Shown: positions 8,349 to 15,302 of the stretch, piece by piece
How positions within the stretch are numbered: position 1 is the first letter of the stretch
How the letters are laid out: every line of letters begins with the position of its first letter
Assembly: GCA_035426385.1 (NCBI GenBank)
Contig: DAOLZQ010000063.1
Location: 1 to 15,450, forward strand
Source: Parvibacillus sp035426385
GTDB taxonomy: Bacteria > Bacteroidota > Bacteroidia > Chitinophagales > Saprospiraceae
Reading direction: 5' to 3'
DNA length: 15,450 nt
Position numbers and translations under genes: made by a program
The notes under the pieces: generated by a model
Told to the model about the DNA's origin: nothing
Seen by the model: the letters and a program-made list of their open reading frames with translations, nothing else
Databases searched by the model: none

Positions 8349-10730
8349 TTAAAAGACCAAGCCCATGATTTCAAAGGCTTGCTTCGCTTCGGCTTGATCT
8401 TTATAATTTTTTTCAAGAAAATTTTTCAACAAATACAGATTATTCTGGCTCTTCCAGAGATTCATCGGAATGATATTATCCTTTGCCCACTGGACCAGCG
8501 AAATTATGTCACTGAGATAAGTTCCGGTGTTGTCCTTCACAAAAGTGGACAGTAAGTCGGCTATTTTCCTTTCAATCAGGAGTGCTATTCTAGTTTTATC
8601 CATGATTTCCAGTTCCCATTGATTAAATTCATGCTCGAGCGCCAAAAGCTTTTTAGCGGAAAAAGAAGAATTCTGTTCAAGCAATTCAATCAGGTTTGCA
8701 TTCACCTTAAATTGGATTATTTCATAGAATACTTTCGGCACAGGAATATTATTGAGCTTCATCGCTTCTATGAGCGGGTAATTCTTATTGTATAGTGTCT
8801 CTGCAAGGCCGTCTGCCTCGATCACGTTGCGGTGGGCTATTGAGTTTAGTAGTTTGATTTTTTCATCTTTAAATAAGCTCTCAAATTTGAACTGATGGTC
8901 ATCAAAATAATTCAATAAGCATTGATTCAGATCAGGAATTCGGAATTCGAGGATACATCCTTTGATTTGAGTTTTTAACAATTCAAAATCACCTGCATCA
9001 ATACTTTCCCGCTTATAATATCCTCTGATATTTAATGCACCGTGATTTACCGCCACGAAGGTGTAGTCCATATGCGAGCGCGTGATCCTGGACTGAACAG
9101 TGGCATAGCCCATGACCAGAGTAACCTCGCCCTGTATGTATCGCTTGAAAGCGTGATAGGTTACTTTAAAATTGTAAAGAAATGTCTCCTGTGGCGTGCG
9201 TTCGAAAAGGGCAAAGATGGAAATGTGCTTGGCTACGTTTAACAGATCAATTTTTTCGGTTAGTACAAAGTGCTGATATACGTGTGCGCCATTCCGCATA
9301 TGAGGATAATTGCTTGGAGCCTCTTTGAGTCTTTTGGTAAATTCGGCTTCACCATTAAAGCTGAAGTAACCGGCCAAATGAATAGCTCTGGCCGCATATT
9401 GTAAAATTTGAATAGTCTCAATGCCACTTATTTCATCAAAGAACCATCCACAACTGGTGTACATCAACATAGCTTGACGCTGCATTTCAAGCAAGCGTAA
9501 GCCGTCATTGGTCGTATCTTCAGTAATAGACCCGATAGCATGTTGCTGAAAGAAAGCCTCGACGTTTGTATCTGAGCGGTCTAATATGATCTTTATATAA
9601 TTATCACGCGCCTCCCAAATGTCTTTAAATATTACCTTTCCTTCTTGTTCAAATAGTTGTACGAGTGCATCGCGAAGCCAGTCCAGTGCCTGTCGTAAAG
9701 GTTCGCGATATTTCTGATTCCAGCCTTCGTGGTTGGTTGTTTTGCAACCACAGTCGGAGCGCCACCTCTCTACACCATGTACGCAGCTCCATGAGCTATT
9801 TTCTTTGATTTGAGCTTCTTGAGCCTCAGGGAATTTATAAAGAAAATATGCATAATTGGTCACCTGTGTATCCTTATGAGCCGGAAGCTGCTCAAGGCAG
9901 CTTGCCAATGCCATCTCACCAAATCTATGATGGTGACCATAGGTCTCGCCATCTGTAGCCAGATGCACCAATGTGCTGTGTTCCGGATTAGTGGTGGCAG
10001 ATATAATCCTATTCGCGAATTTTGTGCCATTCTCGAGCAGCCCGTTAAAGGCAACCTCCTGAGAAAGTGGGCCATTATAGAAGAAGACGATGATATGCCT
10101 TCCACTGGGTAGCGTCACACGGTAGGGTCTTGTAGTATCTAGTGTATGCTCTTCGCTCGGAATCCACGCCTCGCTGCTATTCTTTCGAATGGAAGCGATT
10201 TGCCTGGGTGCAAGGATGGTAAATTGAATATCTGCTGCTGCCAGTGCTTCCAGCGTGGGCGTATCTACGGCAGTTTCCGATAGCCACATACCGGCAGGCT
10301 TGCGCTTATATCGATGTACAAAGTCAGCAATACCCCATATGACCTGCGTCTGTTTATCCCGTTCATTAGCCAGTGGCATTATCATATGATTGTATACCTG
10401 TGCTATTGCATTTCCATGGCCTTCATAGTGTATCTCGCTGAGTCTATCTGCTTCCAGTATCTTTTCATACGACTCAGGCGCAAATTTCTCCATCCAGGAG
10501 AGTAGGGTAGGGCCGAAGTTAAAACTGATCTGCTGATAATTGTTGTTTATGGAGGCGATGTGATTGTTGCCATCATAGATGCGAGCTGCCCTGTTGGGGG
10601 CATAGCACTCATAGTTGATGCGCTCATTCCAGTCGTGGTAAGGAGCAGCGGTAGGTTGGATTTGAATGACCTCGAGCCAGGGGTTTTCTCTTGGTGGTTG
10701 GTAAAAATGACCGTGAATACATACAAACAT
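8349..10730 (-). CDS. Glycoside hydrolase family 57-like protein with DUF3536 domain
   Basis: A 793-aa cytoplasmic protein (no signal peptide). The N-terminal half is a GH57-type catalytic barrel starting directly with VCIHGHFYQPPRENPW, whose HxHFYQPP corresponds to GH57 motif 1. GMWLSETAVDTPTLE places E152 where GH57 enzymes have their nucleophile, and HLATDGETYGHHH places D260 at the acid/base position (compare DTELFGHWW in branching enzymes). A segment with three Cys (C316, C327, C329: SWSCVHGVERW, then DCGC) follows and appears typical of this subgroup. Residues from about 430 on match the DUF3536 region. GH57 members act on alpha-glucans (amylase, branching enzyme), but the substrate of this subgroup is not known to me. 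It lies 6 bp after kynA and 17 bp before the FMN reductase, so is probably cotranscribed with both. Confidence 0.9.
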   Translation of the reverse strand: MFVCIHGHFYQPPRENPWLEVIQIQPTAAPYHDWNERINYECYAPNRAARIYDGNNHIASINNNYQQISFNFGPTLLSWMEKFAPESYEKILEADRLSEIHYEGHGNAIAQVYNHMIMPLANERDKQTQVIWGIADFVHRYKRKPAGMWLSETAVDTPTLEALAAADIQFTILAPRQIASIRKNSSEAWIPSEEHTLDTTRPYRVTLPSGRHIIVFFYNGPLSQEVAFNGLLENGTKFANRIISATTNPEHSTLVHLATDGETYGHHHRFGEMALASCLEQLPAHKDTQVTNYAYFLYKFPEAQEAQIKENSSWSCVHGVERWRSDCGCKTTNHEGWNQKYREPLRQALDWLRDALVQLFEQEGKVIFKDIWEARDNYIKIILDRSDTNVEAFFQQHAIGSITEDTTNDGLRLLEMQRQAMLMYTSCGWFFDEISGIETIQILQYAARAIHLAGYFSFNGEAEFTKRLKEAPSNYPHMRNGAHVYQHFVLTEKIDLLNVAKHISIFALFERTPQETFLYNFKVTYHAFKRYIQGEVTLVMGYATVQSRITRSHMDYTFVAVNHGALNIRGYYKRESIDAGDFELLKTQIKGCILEFRIPDLNQCLLNYFDDHQFKFESLFKDEKIKLLNSIAHRNVIEADGLAETLYNKNYPLIEAMKLNNIPVPKVFYEIIQFKVNANLIELLEQNSSFSAKKLLALEHEFNQWELEIMDKTRIALLIERKIADLLSTFVKDNTGTYLSDIISLVQWAKDNIIPMNLWKSQNNLYLLKNFLEKNYKDQAEAKQAFEIMGLVF

Positions 10731-10736
10731 CCGCGA

Positions 10737-11843
10737 TTATTTCGATTTATAGCTGAAATCCAGATTTTGTGCCAGATAATCCGGTAATTCAGGTAAGTCA
10801 GATCGGGGTATCATCATCGTGGATAGATTATATAAATCAGTAAATATCCTATGCTTGATGACTGTCTCGAAGAGATAGTCATGGCCCGAGGAGCCGCCTG
10901 TACCCACTTTTCTGCCCAGCATCCGCAGTACCATCTGAGAATGACGGAAGCGCCAGGCGGTCAATAACTCTTCTATGTCGAGCAATCGCTCCAGAAATGC
11001 ATTCGGCATCGCCAATATGGGTTGATCCCGATACAGTTTTATAAATAAAGCAGCTAAAGTAGCTTTGTAACTGAGTCTAAGTTCGCCCTTGGATATCAGC
11101 TCGTTGTGCTTACCTTCATCGAATATGCCCTCAAAGAAGGTGGAGGTATCACCCATCATTTTCAGTCTCATCTGCTTCTCTTCTTCAGAGAGGAATTTAT
11201 TTTCGGAGATATTGGCTGATTCGCGTGCGACCATTTGATCCACTGCACTTCTATAAGCCGCCAGGAAAGTGAATGAGTCGAATTTTAGAAATGGTGTTCT
11301 TTCGAGCCATTTTCCCACCTCGTCATGCAGACTACCGGTGGTTTCTATGAGCTGAAGCTCATCCGTCTGCTCATCTGTAAAGAATTGATGATAGGGCTTA
11401 TTGTTGTAAGTAATGCGTCGATCAGACTTTAGTCCCAGACTTACTTCTAGCTTGCGAAACTGGAAGGACTGAAAGCCACTGGCCGGAAATAAATAATTTC
11501 TGAAATCAAGAAAATCGAGTGGCTTCAACGTTTCCAGCACTGTAATCTGCTGAATACACACTTCGAGAATACTGACTACCCGATCAAAGCGAGCTACCGC
11601 GGTACTGATACTGCGCTCATCTACATAATCGTCTTTAAACATCTTCATGACTGACTCTACTTCATGCAAGATCTGTTTAAACCACAGCTCATATACCTGA
11701 TGAATGATGATAAAAAGCATTTCATCATGTGCAGGTTTACCCAGTGCAACTGATCTTAGCTCCTGAGCGCCAAGAATATCATCAATTCTGAGATAATTGC
11801 GGTAGTGAATAGCAGCATAAGGATCTTTCTTCGCGTCGCCCAT
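10737..11843 (-). CDS. kynA: Tryptophan 2,3-dioxygenase
   Basis: A haem enzyme that oxidises L-tryptophan to N-formylkynurenine, the first step of the kynurenine route (to NAD or for tryptophan breakdown). The protein has 368 aa, nearer in length and motifs to the long animal-type enzymes than to the ~280-aa proteobacterial type. YRNYLRIDDILGAQ (14-27) is the N-terminal motif. HDEMLFIIIHQVYELWFKQ (39-57) contains the distal His48. WRFRHSQMV contains the probable proximal haem ligand His301. GTGGSSGHDYL and DLYNLSTMMIP follow. No other kynurenine-pathway gene is in the window; instead a GH57 protein and a flavin reductase follow closely. A well-formed promoter lies upstream (11861-11892), overlapped by an inverted repeat that could be an operator. 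Confidence 0.95.
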   Translation of the reverse strand: MGDAKKDPYAAIHYRNYLRIDDILGAQELRSVALGKPAHDEMLFIIIHQVYELWFKQILHEVESVMKMFKDDYVDERSISTAVARFDRVVSILEVCIQQITVLETLKPLDFLDFRNYLFPASGFQSFQFRKLEVSLGLKSDRRITYNNKPYHQFFTDEQTDELQLIETTGSLHDEVGKWLERTPFLKFDSFTFLAAYRSAVDQMVARESANISENKFLSEEEKQMRLKMMGDTSTFFEGIFDEGKHNELISKGELRLSYKATLAALFIKLYRDQPILAMPNAFLERLLDIEELLTAWRFRHSQMVLRMLGRKVGTGGSSGHDYLFETVIKHRIFTDLYNLSTMMIPRSDLPELPDYLAQNLDFSYKSK

Positions 11844-11860
11844 AACAAGGTTGTTTTAGG

Positions 11861-11892
11861 CAAATTTAGTTTTTTAGAACTAAATCATTCAA
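11861..11892 (-). promoter_or_regulatory. Putative Bacteroidota-type promoter for the kynA-GH57-FMN reductase unit
   Basis: On the minus strand TTG (11890-11892) is followed after 21 bp by TAAATTTG (11861-11868), an exact match to TAnnTTTG. This is the best promoter in the window. The predicted start is near 11855, leaving only about a dozen leader bases before the kynA ATG. It separates kynA from ychF, which ends about 100 bp upstream. Confidence 0.6.
11864..11885. repeat. Perfect 8-bp inverted repeat over the kynA promoter
   Basis: Arms ATTTAGTT (11864-11871) and AACTAAAT (11878-11885) are perfect inverted copies separated by 6 bp. One arm covers most of the predicted -7 box and the other lies in the -33/-7 spacer, a position suited to a repressor site. 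It could also form a hairpin. The arms are AT-rich, so chance is possible. Confidence 0.4.
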
Positions 11893-11914
11893 GTATCTGA
11901 GTAGTGAAATCCAT

Positions 11915-11936
11915 TTTCTTACGTTCTCGTGAGAAA
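11915..11936. terminator. Possible weak terminator hairpin between ychF and kynA
   Basis: TTTCTTACG (11915-11923), loop TTCT, then CGTGAGAAA (11928-11936) form a 9-bp stem with one imperfect pair (a G-U wobble in plus-strand RNA, a C/A mismatch in minus-strand RNA). It starts about 50 nt after the ychF stop on the minus strand. No T-tract follows in either direction, so this is only a candidate. Confidence 0.25.
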
Positions 11937-11986
11937 GAATGCAGCCTAAATGAGAATGAAAACTTTATAAGTGCGGTGAGTTTTTA

Positions 11987-13087
11987 TCACACATTGAACC
12001 GAAAATGCATGATATCTCCATCCTTTACCACATACTCCTTACCTTCTACAGCCATCTTGCCAGCCTCTTTGACGGCTGCTTCTGACCCATAAGCGATAAA
12101 ATCTGCATAAGCGATTACCTCAGCCCGAATAAACCCCTTCTCAAAGTCGGTGTGGATCACACCTGCGGCCTGTGGCGCTTTCGTCCCCTTGGTGATGGTC
12201 CAGGCGCGAACTTCTTTTACTCCGGCAGTAAAGTAGGTATATAAGCCCAGTAGCTTGTATGAAGCATTGATGATTTTATTCACACCCGGCTCATCCAGAC
12301 CCAGTGACTCTAGAAACTCCAGTCGCTCTTCTTTGGTATCCAGCTCTGCTATATCGGCTTCTATAGCCGCAGAAATGAGTACCACTCCGGCGTGTTCCTT
12401 TTTTGCCAGCTCCACAATGATGTCAGAAAAATTATTGCCATTCACTGCAGCACCTTCATTGACATTGCAGACGTAGAGCACCGGCTTAGCAGTAAGTAAT
12501 TGGATATCGTCCAGCAGGCTTTGTTCTTCATCGGATTCTATTGCCATCGATCTGACGTTTTTACCCTGGATGAGGTGATTTTTGATCTTTTCGACAAACT
12601 CTGCGGCTGCTTTTGCCTCTTTATCTCCGGTCTTAGCTGCTTTTTGCTGCTTATCGAGCCTTTTTTCGACTGTCTCCAGGTCTTTTAGTTGCAACTCGGT
12701 ATCGATCACTTCCTTGTCACGAAGCGGATCTACAGAGCCATCCACGTGTACTACATTATCATCTTCGAAGCAGCGTACTACATGGATGATGGTATCCACC
12801 TCACGAATATTGGCCAGAAACTGATTGCCCAGCCCTTCGCCCTTACTGGCGCCTTTTATGAGACCTGCTATATCAAGTATCTCGATGGTAGTGGGTTGGA
12901 CATTCTGAGGATTGACCAGCTTAGTAAGCTCATCCAGACGGATATCCGGCACTATGATCACACCCAGATTGGGATCTTTAGTAGCGAAGGGATAATTCGC
13001 AGCAAGCGCTTTTGCAGAAGTAAGTGCATTGAAGAGAGTGGATTTTCCTACATTGGGCAAACCGACAATTCCACATTTTAAAGCCAT
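11987..13087 (-). CDS. ychF: Ribosome-associated Obg-family ATPase/GTPase YchF
   Basis: A universally conserved P-loop protein of the Obg family (OLA1 in eukaryotes) that binds ribosomes and is linked to translation and stress responses. At 366 aa it has the normal family length. G1 is GLPNVGKS (9-16), and the G3 region DIAGLIKGASKGEGLGNQF (72-90) is the YchF hallmark. A charged helical, probably coiled-coil, insertion spans about 128-175. The G4 position reads NVNE (208-211) instead of NKxD, which in this family goes with ATP rather than GTP preference. The C-terminal TGS-like domain covers about 280-365 (TYFTAGVKEVRAWTI, DFEKGFIRAEVI, DGDIMHFRFNV). It is divergently transcribed from acpH across a 50-bp gap and is probably monocistronic, since kynA has its own promoter. 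Confidence 0.97.
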   Translation of the reverse strand: MALKCGIVGLPNVGKSTLFNALTSAKALAANYPFATKDPNLGVIIVPDIRLDELTKLVNPQNVQPTTIEILDIAGLIKGASKGEGLGNQFLANIREVDTIIHVVRCFEDDNVVHVDGSVDPLRDKEVIDTELQLKDLETVEKRLDKQQKAAKTGDKEAKAAAEFVEKIKNHLIQGKNVRSMAIESDEEQSLLDDIQLLTAKPVLYVCNVNEGAAVNGNNFSDIIVELAKKEHAGVVLISAAIEADIAELDTKEERLEFLESLGLDEPGVNKIINASYKLLGLYTYFTAGVKEVRAWTITKGTKAPQAAGVIHTDFEKGFIRAEVIAYADFIAYGSEAAVKEAGKMAVEGKEYVVKDGDIMHFRFNV

Positions 13088-13094
13088 AATAGTC

Positions 13095-13102
13095 TATTTT
13101 TG
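13095..13102 (+). promoter_or_regulatory. Putative -7 promoter box for acpH
   Basis: TATTTTTG matches TAnnTTTG exactly on the plus strand. It would give a start near 13109 and a leader of about 28 nt to the TTG start at 13138. No clear TTG is seen at the -33 distance, which falls inside the ychF coding sequence. Confidence 0.4.
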
Positions 13103-13107
13103 AGGCG

Positions 13108-13115
13108 CAAAGATA
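13108..13115 (-). promoter_or_regulatory. Putative -7 promoter box for ychF
   Basis: The minus strand reads TATCTTTG, an exact TAnnTTTG match about 20 bp before the ychF ATG, giving a leader of roughly 13 nt. It lies only 5 bp from the opposing acpH box, so the two promoters would overlap. No clear -33 TTG is present. Confidence 0.45.
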
Positions 13116-13137
13116 TATTTTATCACATAATACCGAA

Positions 13138-13719
13138 TTGAATTACCTCGCACATTCCTATTTTTCACCTCCGGACCCGGATATTCTGTGCGGCAACCTG
13201 ATCGCTGATATGCTCAAAGGTAATGAACGAAAGACGATTGCGACTCAATTTACGCCCGGACTTCGATTGCATTATTTTATCGATTCCTTTACAGATCGAC
13301 ATGAAGGATTAAAAGTGGTCAAGCGGCAACTGCGGACTGATTTTGGGAAGTATGCGCCGGTCGTGGCTGATGTTTATATGGATTTTATCCTGGCCACAGC
13401 TTGGGATTCTATCAGTTCGGTTTCTTACCAGATGCATACTGCCTATGTCTATACTTGCTTGCAGGCTGGGTTAGATTTACTTCCGGCCGCTATTCAGCCT
13501 AGACTTATGCACATGGTCCAGTCCGATTGGTTGAGTATCTATTTGTATCCTCAGAGTCTGGAAAGAATCTTTACAAACCTGAGAAAGAGAGCCTCACATC
13601 CACAATTGTTGCACAATGGACTTGAAATATACGAGCGAGACAATGAAATTTATCTACCCGTGTTTCTGCTATTTTTTAGAGATCTGCAGCAAGCGGTGAT
13701 GCTTTACCAAAATCAATAG
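13138..13719 (+). CDS. acpH: ACP phosphodiesterase (AcpH-like), TTG start
   Basis: Probable acyl-carrier-protein phosphodiesterase, which hydrolyses the 4'-phosphopantetheine arm from holo-ACP; an HD-domain-like metal enzyme in the cytoplasm. It has 193 aa, the usual family length. The N-terminus MNYLAHSYFS closely resembles E. coli AcpH (MNFLAH). CGNLIADMLKGN (18-29), LRLHYFIDSFTDRH (42-55) and VADVYMDFILATAW (76-89) carry the conserved candidate metal/catalytic residues D24, H45, D49, D53, H55, D78 and D82. The start codon is TTG at 13138: the frame upstream has no ATG or GTG before a stop at 13090-13092, and the family N-terminus begins exactly here. The 3' end overlaps the end of era by 7 bp on the other strand. 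Biochemical function in this phylum is inferred from family membership only. Confidence 0.85.
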   Translation: MNYLAHSYFSPPDPDILCGNLIADMLKGNERKTIATQFTPGLRLHYFIDSFTDRHEGLKVVKRQLRTDFGKYAPVVADVYMDFILATAWDSISSVSYQMHTAYVYTCLQAGLDLLPAAIQPRLMHMVQSDWLSIYLYPQSLERIFTNLRKRASHPQLLHNGLEIYERDNEIYLPVFLLFFRDLQQAVMLYQNQ

Positions 13720-14624
13720 CCAAATCTACTCAGCAAGTTTTCATCATTGCGCCAGTTTTCCTTCACTTTTACGTGCAATTCCAGATATACCCGGTATCCC
13801 AGGAAAGTTTCTATCTCTGCTCTGGAGCGGGTCCCCAGTTCCTTAATTTTTTCACCTCCTTTGCCTATGAGAATATTCTTCTGTGAATCTCTGCTGACGA
13901 AGATGGTAGCGCCAATGTGGGCGAAGGGAGCCCCATTTTTCTCAGATTCTGTGAAGTGCTCCACTATGACTTCGCACGAATAGGGTATCTCTTGCGCATA
14001 ACCCTCCAAAATGTATTTTCTGATAATTTCAGCCACAAAAAAGCGCTCCGACTGATCACTCATTTGATCCTTTGGATAATAGGCGGGTCCGGGTGGCAGC
14101 ATCATTTTCAACTCTTCCAGGAGTGATTGGGTGTCGGACTCATTGAGTGCGCTGATGAGACGGATCTGACTCCAACTGATCGGATGTGGCCAATTCTGAA
14201 GTAGGTGAGCCTGAGTGGCTTCCGGTCGCACGTCTCTCTTATTGATGATCAGTATCTTCGGCACTGCGGTGCGTTCTAAAATGGTCGCAAATTCAGCCGA
14301 CCAGGGCTCAGGATCATCTATATCAGCCAGAAAGAGTATAATATCTGCGTCCTCGAAGGACTGAGTGATATATTTATTCATCTTCTCCTGCATCTTATAG
14401 GCGGGCTTGTCTATAATCCCCGGTGTATCTGAAAACACAATTTGGTGCGCTTCATCATTCCAGATACCGAGTATGCGCCTTCTCGTAGTCTGCGATTTGC
14501 GGTTGGTGATGCTCAGATTGGTGCCGATGAGCGCGTTCAGCAGTGTGGATTTACCCGCATTGGGTTTGCCTAGTATGTTGACAAAAGCGGACTTATGTTC
14601 TATGTGCGGTGTGTTATCTTCCAT
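13713..14624 (-). CDS. era: GTPase Era
   Basis: An essential GTPase that binds the 3' end of 16S rRNA and helps assemble the 30S subunit. The protein has 303 aa. G1 is GKPNAGKS (19-26), switch I is SQTTRRR (44-50), G3 is DTPG (66-69), G4 is NKRD (128-131) and G5 is SAL (158-160). The C-terminal KH domain carries ILIGKGGEKIKELG (251-264) and ends with LELHVKVKENWR. All motifs are intact. It is preceded by the 193-aa conserved gene with a 10-bp gap, so the two are probably cotranscribed. It ends tail-to-tail with acpH, overlapping 7 bp. Confidence 0.97.
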   Translation of the reverse strand: MEDNTPHIEHKSAFVNILGKPNAGKSTLLNALIGTNLSITNRKSQTTRRRILGIWNDEAHQIVFSDTPGIIDKPAYKMQEKMNKYITQSFEDADIILFLADIDDPEPWSAEFATILERTAVPKILIINKRDVRPEATQAHLLQNWPHPISWSQIRLISALNESDTQSLLEELKMMLPPGPAYYPKDQMSDQSERFFVAEIIRKYILEGYAQEIPYSCEVIVEHFTESEKNGAPFAHIGATIFVSRDSQKNILIGKGGEKIKELGTRSRAEIETFLGYRVYLELHVKVKENWRNDENLLSRFGY

Positions 14625-14634
14625 TTTAGCTTAT

Positions 14635-15216
14635 TTAGCCGGGTAATAATTTAGGTTTATCAACATATTCTTCCACTTGAGAATACAAATCTTGTGGCGT
14701 GAAAGACCTCCAATTTATGCTATTCCAGCGTAATCCGTAGAAAAAGTAATGGAATAATCTGAGTCGGTTCATTTCTTCTATGACATGGGGTAGTAATCCG
14801 AGACAGACTACCCACCCATCTACCTCCTGCAGGTCATCATACCACTCGGCATAATAGTCGTCGTCTGAATTGTGAAAGTTCAATACATTCTCACCTATGA
14901 GAATAAATTTTGATATACCCTCTTGCATGAGGTGATCTGCGATATCTCTCTTGAAAAACATGATGTCATTGTGCAGTGCGTCATTCCACTCACCGATCAA
15001 TTCGATGATGGCATATCCATCATCATAGTCCACATACAACAGTTTTAAATACAGCGTACTGGAGCCAAAATCATCCCACTGTGGATGTATGAAGTAATTA
15101 TACACCTTGTTGGTAAAATGGAACTCATTGTAGTCCCGCCGGAAGAATGGCGACCGCTTATCCTCTTCCGATATATAATAATCTCGCCACTGATAATAGG
15201 GCTCTAAATCGTGCAT
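14635..15216 (-). CDS. Conserved Bacteroidota protein of unknown function, upstream of era
   Basis: A protein of 193 aa with no signal peptide or membrane segment. It is strikingly rich in aromatic and acidic residues (for example EPYYQWRDYY near the start, YVDYDDGYAIIELIGEWNDALHND in the middle, SDDDYYAEWYDDLQEVDGW later). Predicted alternation of strands and helices suggests a compact alpha/beta cytoplasmic fold. I recognise it as resembling a hypothetical protein common in Bacteroidota genomes, but I know of no assigned function. It is directly followed by era (10-bp gap), which suggests joint transcription and perhaps a link to ribosome assembly or cell cycle; that is inference from position alone. 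The ATG at 15216 is the first in-frame start and gives the N-terminus I remember for relatives. An inverted repeat lies 25 bp upstream. Confidence 0.8.
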   Translation of the reverse strand: MHDLEPYYQWRDYYISEEDKRSPFFRRDYNEFHFTNKVYNYFIHPQWDDFGSSTLYLKLLYVDYDDGYAIIELIGEWNDALHNDIMFFKRDIADHLMQEGISKFILIGENVLNFHNSDDDYYAEWYDDLQEVDGWVVCLGLLPHVIEEMNRLRLFHYFFYGLRWNSINWRSFTPQDLYSQVEEYVDKPKLLPG

Positions 15217-15240
15217 TTTAGATTTTTAAAAGCTTTTCCT

Positions 15241-15255
15241 AAGAACACCGTTCTT
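15241..15255. repeat. Inverted repeat AAGAAC-ACC-GTTCTT upstream of the conserved unknown gene
   Basis: Perfect 6-bp arms with a 3-bp spacer, centred about 32 bp before the ATG of the 193-aa gene on the minus strand. The position would suit an operator near the promoter, but no clear -7 box is seen here, so its role is uncertain. Confidence 0.3.
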
Positions 15256-15302
15256 TCCTCAATAGTTGATTTTGGTCAGATTGGAGGTGACTTGATCAGC
15301 TC

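Noticed and set aside
12689..13081. Open frame of 130 codons on the plus strand
   Set aside because: It lies entirely antisense to ychF, whose motifs are complete, and its translation resembles no protein. It is a codon-usage shadow.
3173..14624. FeoB, YchF and Era as a dedicated GTPase cluster
   Set aside because: They are unrelated core genes in separate transcription units with different strands and neighbours between them, so there is no sign of a joint system.
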